DNA from: Brachionus plicatilis
Lineage: Eukaryota; Rotifera; Eurotatoria; Ploima; Brachionidae
Reading direction: 5' to 3'
Length of the DNA stretch: 64,000 nt
Assembly: GCA_010279815.1 (NCBI GenBank)
Contig: QEOQ01000180.1
Coordinates: 729,770-793,769 of the forward strand
Shown here: in pieces, positions 58,501-64,000 of the stretch
How the letters are laid out: every line of letters starts with the position of its first letter
How positions within the stretch are numbered: position 1 is the first letter of the stretch
The notes under the pieces: model-generated
The model's database searches: none
Seen by the model: only the letters and a program-made list of their open reading frames with translations
What the model was told of the DNA's origin: nothing
Made by a program: the position numbers and the translations under genes

Positions 58501-61396
58501 AAAAAAACAAAAATTTAAAAAGAAGTGTAAATTTGAAATAAAAATCGATTATCATATAATACAAACTAAATCATATATAATAGAATATTTTTTTAGCTTT
58601 CTTTTAGAAATATAAATTGTCCAAAAAAAAAACACTCCAAAACTCTTTTTAAAAATACTTTGATAAAATTCATAAAAAAAACTAGTCTATAAAGTTTAGA
58701 ACATTCATTTTTTTCTAAAATTTTACCACACCTTGAAATTCCCTGGAAATTTTTTTGCCACAGAATGTTTGGAATGTCTTTTTTTATTGTTTACATGAAC
58801 TTTTTACAACTCATTAATTATTTTTGCCTTTAAAATCGGTGATTTTATTGAGTTGTACCATTTTGTTGATTTTTCCATAAAAATGGGTAAAAAAAAAGTA
58901 ATTGAGGCGCAAAGGTGGGAAATAATTGGGCTGTTGAAGGATAAGACAAATTCTCAACAAGAAAAGACTGATTTAGTAAGAGTTTCGAAAAAATGGGTGT
59001 TTACAACAAAGTGCAATTTTGAGAAGACTTCGGTGGCCAAAGAATTACCATGGTCTGGTAGACCTCGAAAGCTTTTTTTTTTTCAAAGTCTAGGCTTCAT
59101 ATCAAAAAATTTATATACTCTTGGACTGTCTAATGCATAAAGATTTGCCATATTTCAGAATTTTCTTGCAATTTTAGCATTAAAGTCTTCACAATTCTTC
59201 TTCAGTATTCAAAATTCAAGGTCCAGACTTGGATCTTCGACTTGACTTGAGACTTGTGACTTTTAAACAACTCTGGTCAGAATCAATCCTACAAAAAGCT
59301 ATAGACAACTAGTGTCTGACTTTAGTTCTTAGTTTCCAAATGTTAGTGTTAATAAAGGCACTGATAGAAAAATGCTATTAAGGAAAAATATACAGTCATA
59401 TTCTGCTATAAAAAAGCCTCTTTGGACCGGTTGAAAAGGCTCAAAGGGTGCAAAGAACGAAAAAGATGGACTGTTAAAAACTGGTCAAGAGTTATTTTCA
59501 GCGATGAATCTAATTTTGAAGTTTTAAACAGAAAATCAAGAATGTTCGTAAAACGTTTTGGCAAACGAAAATTATCACCCCAAGTTTTGTTTACCAAAGT
59601 TACAGAATGGTGGAGGTTCGGTTGGAATTTGGGATGTATTAATCATAAAGGTACTGGTTGTTGCTGTTTCTGTACATGCAGAATCAATCAGTTTGTATAC
59701 ATGGACTCCCTGGAAAATCGGTTGCTACCATCAGCCGAGATATTTTTTGATCAGAGTCAGCATTGGATTTTTCAGCAAAATGGGGCTAGTTCACATACTG
59801 CTCATTCCGTTCGAGATCGATTTCAAGAAAAATAATTATCGGTCCTCCCTTGGTGCCCAAGATTACCTGATCTTAATCCAATAGAGAATTTATGGTCACA
59901 TATAGACCACAAAATGGTCAATACAAAAATTACATCAGTAAAGCATCTAAAAAGCGTTCTTTTTGATGAATGGTTGAAAGTTCCAAGTGAAAAAGTCAAG
60001 AACATGATTGAATACCAAAACGTGTCGCTGAGTGTATTAAAACCAAGGGCGGTCATTTTAAATGTTAAAAAATATTATGTTCTAAATTTTGTAGACATTT
60101 TTTTTTTTAATAAAAAAAAACTTCTCTTTTTCTTGCAATTTTTTCATTTCATTTTTTTTTATCCTAGTTTTTGTACTTTTCCGATTAAAAATTTTTTTCT
60201 GAATAAAATTTAAACAAAAAAAATTATTTTTGTTTTTTTATTTAGCCGCACGGCTTCCCAGAAACAAACCTTGCATAAAAAAAAATAAATGTTCTAAATT
60301 TTCTAGACATACTGTACTTAATTTCAGACATTTAAGAAAATAAAATTGATAAAAATAAAATTTTTCAAATTTTCTTACTTGAATAATTAGCTAGAAGAAT
60401 ATCAGACAATTTGTTTGTAATTAAACACTCAGGAAGTTCGCGGAAGTAAAGTTTAAGTGTATCAGCCACATCGAAAACACTTAAATCAGCAGAAGCAAAA
60501 TTGATTGCCTCATTGTTGTCGATTGACTCCTTGAGTTTTTTTATTCGAGACTTGTTGCCATTTTTGCGAAATACGCCAACTTCAGTCGGAGCAATTTTTC
60601 GGATAAAACGCATTGATTCCAAAATTGGCTGTGGCAACGGCTGACCACTTAATTGCATAATAGTGCTCAAGGGCAGACCAAAGACAAGCTTTTTTTTCGC
60701 GTTGTGAACTTGATTGTGGTTATCTTCAGCTGTCAACGATTCAATAAACTCAAAATGATTACTGGAAACGGAAGCTTCATCTTTGACTATTAACACTGAC
60801 TCGGCCACATACGGATTGTCCGATTTTTTGATTGAACTTCGGTGGCGTTTTTTTTTGCCAATAGGGTTGATTCGTTCATTTGACAAATAGTGACCTAATC
60901 GAGCACCTAAATGATTGCTCACTTTTCGGTTTCCGATTAAAATGGCCGATTCTTTTAAACTAGTTTGATGTGAAGAGTTTGAATGCGAATAAATTGTTTG
61001 ATTTGAATTTTGAACAAGCTTGGCTTTGGAAGAATTTGTTTTCTCTGGGTCCATTGAGTCAATCGAATCGTACACACGCTGAAATTCATTAGCACTATTC
61101 TTTTTAGAAAATAGACGAAATGTTCTAAATTTTAAATTTAAAGTTAAATTGGAATATTGATCAAATTTAAGTCAGACCTTATCATACTGGAATGCTGTCT
61201 TTCGACTAGTTTGGAAAATTGAATCAAGGCTAATTTCCTAAGTGCCATTAGTTGTTCAAGTGACATAGCTGCTATTTGATATTTGGACCATGTGGTGTTC
61301 ATTGATTGGCAAAAATAATAATGATAACATTTACTAAAGCTTTGCCAGTTAACTCGAGATTTGCTGGATGAAGCCTTGGAAAGAGTTGATATCGAA
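52573..61396 (-). CDS. DLC1/STARD13-type RhoGAP-START protein, 3' part
   Basis: Seven exons: 61396-61178, 61124-60379, 56601-56471, 56414-55773, 54942-54452, 53033-52713, 52666-52573; about 880 residues. The first begins mid-codon, so the 5' part (with any SAM domain) is outside the window or beyond 61.4 kb. The family switches off Rho GTPases at focal adhesions. A conserved segment before the GAP domain reads SRVNWQSFSK and LMALRKLALIQFSKLVE. The RhoGAP domain runs from VFGLPLSTIMQLSGQPLPQP through the arginine finger GVFRKNGNKSRI, LKLYFRELPECLITNKLS, LLIPDENRLVLQTLL to MSRNNLAVIFSPVIF. A START lipid-binding domain follows (LWDDDFRDGKIVEKLDDQTE, MPPHPSRDF), finished by the last small exon GFTMEFYNKTFGYM. 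Large introns hold a Tc1 element and three hairpin elements. Confidence 0.93.
53170..53657. mobile_element. Hairpin-family element G (9-bp TSD)
   Basis: A 488-bp element, ends GGCATTGTGAATAATGG and CCAAAATTCACAATTCC, with the perfect 9-bp duplication TTAGTTTTC (53161-53169, 53658-53666). The subterminal module GTTGCTACAATTTACAGAAC, with GGTGGTAC, is present twice on the right side, so the right arm is internally duplicated. Located in an intron of the DLC1-type gene. Confidence 0.9.
54943..55772. other. Intron of the DLC1-type gene
   Basis: About 830 bases of A/T-rich DNA between the START-linker exon and the long Ser/Asn-rich exon; no repeat identified. Confidence 0.6.
57029..57380. mobile_element. 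Hairpin-family element D (9-bp TSD)
   Basis: A 352-bp palindrome starting GCTTTTGTGAAATTTAGTAC and ending CTGAACTTCACAAAACC. The flanks CAAAACCTT and CAAAATCTT (8 of 9) are the target duplication. The module is TGCAACTTTCAAAGTTGCA, with TCTGCAAAACTCTGCAAA in the centre. It lies in the large DLC1-type intron. Confidence 0.88.
58011..58361. mobile_element. Hairpin-family element C
   Basis: About 350 bp, closest to element A: AAATTTCATACTTAACTTCC at the left, GGAAGTTTGTATGAAATTTC and ACAATGTC at the right. The module is TGAAACAAAGC with GTTGTTTCACTTTG, and the centre CACCCTATTTAAAAGTATT. It lies 107 bases from the Tc1 element. Flanking duplication is not clear. Confidence 0.82.
58468..60314 (+). 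mobile_element. Tc1-type DNA transposon, decayed
   Basis: A 1847-bp element with inverted ends: left CAGTATGATTAGAAAATTTA and right CAGTATGTCTAGAAAATTTA (other strand), then GAACATT on both. TA flanks both ends (58466-58467, 60315-60316). It carries a transposase pseudogene in sense orientation relative to the plus strand. It lies in the large intron of the DLC1-type gene, opposite to it. Confidence 0.93.
58883..60060 (+). pseudogene. Tc1 (DD34E) transposase pseudogene
   Basis: The N-terminal helix-turn-helix reads MGKKKVIEAQRWEIIGLLKD and ends in WSGRPRKL, where the frame is lost. About 200 bases of apparently foreign sequence (about 59085-59290) follow. The catalytic domain resumes as WTVKNWSRVIFSDESNFEVL (first Asp), then WIFQQNGASSHTAHSV, then PDLNPIENLWSHID (Glu). 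The spacing between the second and third catalytic positions is 34, defining Tc1. The second Asp is replaced by Asn and a stop lies between them. The element cannot encode active transposase. Confidence 0.92.
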
Positions 61397-62634
61397 CTTT
61401 AGTAATTTAAAAAAAAAAATGATTATTTTTTTTTAAGTATTTGCTTCATTTTTTGAAAATGGAATTAAAAAAAATTTTTTGACTAATTTTTTTAAGAGTT
61501 AAATTAAATTATTTTGAGATTTTTTCTAAAAAAGAAAATTTTACATTTTTTTATTGAAAGAATCAAAATTTAACCAAAAATTAAAAAAAAATAGTCTTTT
61601 GGAATACAGATTTCAAGCCTGTGATAATTGCTTTGAATTACTATTATTATCCTACTTGATGACCAAAATTTTTGTTCAAAATTCTGATTTAGAAAAAAAT
61701 TAAATATTTTGATAAAAATTAATTTTTAAACAAGCAGACTCAGAACTTTTGTAAATTTTTTTTTAAAATTTTACACTGGACTATTAAGGTTAAATATTTA
61801 CATAAAAATCGAAACAGTGTGTCAAATTAAAGTTTCAATTTTGTTTAATTTGTTTAAAATTTTCTATCCCATCTGATTGTAAATTTTGTCATAGCTATGC
61901 TTATGCCTATGAAAGTAATAAAAATCACATTTACAAAAGTTTTTCATGTTAAGCAATTTAATTTAACTAAAAAATTTAATTTATTTTAAATAGATTTAAT
62001 GATAAACTAGGACATATTGCATATTGCTAATAATCTATCATTAATTATAATATTAGATCCAGATACCTTACTTTTCTCGATATTTTTACTACATCAAAAA
62101 TTAAGACTAACTTGTACCTTTTGTTTTTACTTTCTTCTTCCTTTCCTCTTGCTTTTCTCTTCTACGGCTAATAGAGTACAATGGAGAAAATGAAGAAAAA
62201 AGGAAAAAAAGTCGTACAAGTTAGTTTTGGTTTTAACTGTGTTAAATTTGCTGAATCTAGCCATATTCTGTCATAAAATTTTTTGAAAATTAAAATTTTT
62301 ATTTTAAATAAAAAAAAAGCATATAAAAAATGTTTTTGTTTATATGCTTTTTTACCATTATAAAAGGATTTTTTTATTTCATTTAAACGACTAATTTTCG
62401 CTCCTTAAAAAAAATGCTGATCCTCAAAAAAAACTGGTAAAAATTGGAATTTTTTGATGCTGATTAAGAATTTCTTTTTGAAAAATTCAGAAATTTAATC
62501 AATTTTCTGTTATTTCAAAATAAAATAAGTATAAGAAAAAAATGGGATTGGAGTTAAATCGTTAATTTCATTTATTGCAATAAATAGGGTCAATTTTCTA
62601 GTTGATTGATATCTAAAAAAAAAACTTTTTAAAA
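61397..62634. other. Region upstream of visible DLC1-type exons
   Basis: Probably a DLC1-type intron, since the first visible exon begins with a splice acceptor. A/T-rich. It holds a short inverted repeat at 62100-62245 and a hairpin AAGCATATAAA / TTTATATGCTT near 62319-62350. Confidence 0.5.
62100..62245. repeat. Short inverted repeat with polypyrimidine arm
   Basis: ACTAACTTGTAC near the left and its complement GTACAAGTTAGT near the right enclose TTTCTTCTTCCTTT and its purine-rich counterpart. It could form a hairpin of about 140 bases. No open frame. Confidence 0.5.
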
Positions 62635-62904
62635 ATGCCGAGTTTGAAACAATTAGAAGATGAAGAGGCAAAAAAGTTGAACAAAAAGAGGAAAAAAGTG
62701 ACAATAATCAGTGATGAAGAAGACGAAGAAGAGTCTAAAATTGAAATATCTCCACTGAACGACCAAAAAAGTTGTTTCAAATGTAAAACAGTATTTGGAA
62801 AAGTCAAAACAAATCAAAACAAATGGATTTCTTGTGAGAAATGTAACAACTGGTATTGTGGTAAATGCCATAAAAGTGTTCTAAATAGATTAATTTTGTT
62901 TTAA
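62635..62904 (+). CDS. Short protein with PHD-like zinc-binding segment
   Basis: An 89-residue frame: a Lys/Asp/Glu-rich N-terminus (KKLNKKRKKVTIISDEEDEE) followed by CFKCKTVFGK, KWISCEKCNNWYCGKCHK. The W-x-x-C-x-x-C-x-x-W-Y-C order is that of the C-terminal half of PHD fingers, also seen in transposon proteins. It may be a 5' exon: GT occurs after the last Cys-containing segment (CHKS) and the remaining residues look intronic. It is antisense to the presumed DLC1-type intron. Function unknown. Confidence 0.45.
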   Translation: MPSLKQLEDEEAKKLNKKRKKVTIISDEEDEEESKIEISPLNDQKSCFKCKTVFGKVKTNQNKWISCEKCNNWYCGKCHKSVLNRLILF

Positions 62905-63140
62905 AATAGGATACATATATTTTCTTATACTTTTTTTGTATTTTAATTGCTTTAATTTATGTAATTCACTGATATAGTCCAATGTAAGGATTGAAACGTT
63001 GATGAAACATCTTTTTTATTTTAACTACAACTTTAGAACCGTTCTTTTATTTTAAATAAAGTTTTTTTTAATTAAAAACAATATTCTCTTTTATTATTTT
63101 AAATTTTTTTCGAAAAAAAAATAAATCTCACAACTAATTA

Positions 63141-63515
63141 GGTTTTGTGAATTTCAAATACAAATAGAACAAAAATTCTTCATTTTTTGATTTATTAAAA
63201 TTAAATTAAATGAAAAATACTAGAAAAAATGCTGCAATAAAGTGCAACATACTTTGTTGCACCTTTTTTTACTTAAAATGAAATTTTTATTTTCTTTTTT
63301 TTTTTAGTAAATCAAATCAATAATCTATTTAAATTTTATTGATTCGTTATTTTTTGTCATTCTACATAAGAAAAATTACTTTAGGTAAAAAAGGTGCAAC
63401 AAAGTATGTTGCACTTTTTTGCAGTATTTTTTCTAATATTTTTTATTAAATTTAATAAAAATTTATTAAAAAATGAAGAATTTTTGTTCAATTTGTATTT
63501 GAAATTTACAATACC
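63141..63515. mobile_element. Hairpin-family element H (9-bp TSD)
   Basis: A 375-bp element starting GGTTTTGTGAATTTCAAATA and ending TATTTGAAATTTACAATACC. The perfect 9-bp duplication AACTAATTA flanks it (63132-63140, 63516-63524). The subterminal module is GTGCAACATACTTTGTTGCA on both arms. It lacks the TTTGCAGA centre of the other members. Confidence 0.9.
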
Positions 63516-63524
63516 AACTAATTA

Positions 63525-64000
63525 GCGATCAAATAAAAGAATTCACGGTTTTATCCCGATTGACTATACTAATTTTTATTGAATTGTTTAAATTTAAATA
63601 TCTAAATTTTGATTTATTTTTCTCTGAAAAAAAGGACTCGTAAACAATTTAAAAATTTCTAATTGTTTTACACTAAAACATTATTTTTCAATTTTTCAAT
63701 AGTAAAAAAACCAATTCAAAATTTTTATTTAAATATTCAATGGTGTAAAGAAACATTTTTTTGATTAAAATTTTTTCAGCCAAAACTAAAATTGCCTCGG
63801 ATTGTTTTAAAAAGTGTCCATTTAAATATAAAATTAGCTATTTACAAGTTTAATCAATTCAATAAAAATTGATCATTAAGTGTATTAAGGTAACAAGTGT
63901 TTTTTTTTCTTTTTTTTTTAATCAAATTGAAAAAAAATCTGGCCACATTTTTCCAAAAATAAACTTTGCCATAAATAAATCAATTTACCCGTAAGACCTG
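63525..64000. other. A/T-rich end of window
   Basis: No coding signal or repeat recognised. Confidence 0.6.

Noticed and set aside
1..64000. CRISPR arrays, operons, bacterial promoters or riboswitches
   Set aside because: No regularly spaced direct repeats were seen and the window is clearly eukaryotic.

Overview
The window is about 64 kb of very AT-rich, intron-containing animal nuclear DNA using the standard genetic code. Most introns are short (about 36-60 bases), GT-AG, and embedded in A/T runs. The gene set (SPAG1-type cilia assembly factor, DLC1-type RhoGAP-START protein, mitochondrial CysRS, molybdenum cofactor sulfurase, SLC5 transporter, cytosolic malate dehydrogenase) is that of a ciliated metazoan. 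The extreme AT content, tiny introns and many short inverted-repeat transposons suggest a monogonont rotifer such as Brachionus. That assignment is inference; I could not run a search.

Layout. 1-4.4 kb: gene-free, with an assembly gap at 92-215. 4.4-7.9 kb (-): nine-exon PWWP-domain gene. 8.1-9.0 kb (+): dienelactone hydrolase. 11.2-15.4 kb (-): RRM + F-box + leucine-rich-repeat gene. 15.7-16.0 kb (+): small basic protein. 17.1-18.1 kb (+): intronless malate dehydrogenase. 21.2-31.5 kb (+): a roughly 20-exon IQ-motif gene full of transposons. 31.7-32.1 kb (-): small Pro/Asn-rich ORF. 33.2-35.8 kb (-): intronless MOCOS. 36.9-38.9 kb (-): CARS2. 39.7-40.8 kb (-): 5'-truncated non-LTR retrotransposon. 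41.8-43.7 kb (-): SLC5-type transporter. 44.6-51.2 kb (+): SPAG1. 52.6-61.4 kb (-): 3' part of a DLC1/STARD13-type gene, 5' end not in the window. 62.6-62.9 kb (+): short PHD-like zinc-finger ORF.

For the PWWP, RRM/F-box/LRR, hydrolase, CARS2 and SPAG1 genes I followed splice sites base by base. The joined lengths are exact multiples of three and the reading frame is kept across every junction, so these models are strong. The IQ gene has one unresolved junction. The DLC1 model is consistent across its seven exons.

The most striking non-gene signal is a set of at least fifteen terminal-inverted-repeat elements, mostly in introns. Eight belong to one family: about 300-490 bp in simple copies, palindromic, ends resembling GGCATTGTGAA, several with 9-bp target duplications (perfect at 26.9, 53.2 and 63.1 kb, 8-10 bp at 51.4 kb). 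They share a centre rich in TTTGCAGA but carry different subterminal palindromes. Other elements include a piggyBac derivative with TTAA ends inserted inside one of these, a decayed Tc1 (DD34E) transposon, a Tc1-type MITE, and a three-level nest of inverted-repeat elements at 26-27.8 kb. The genes do not form an operon or pathway; SPAG1 and CARS2 work in cilia and mitochondria, MOCOS in molybdoenzyme maturation, and MDH1 in central metabolism.
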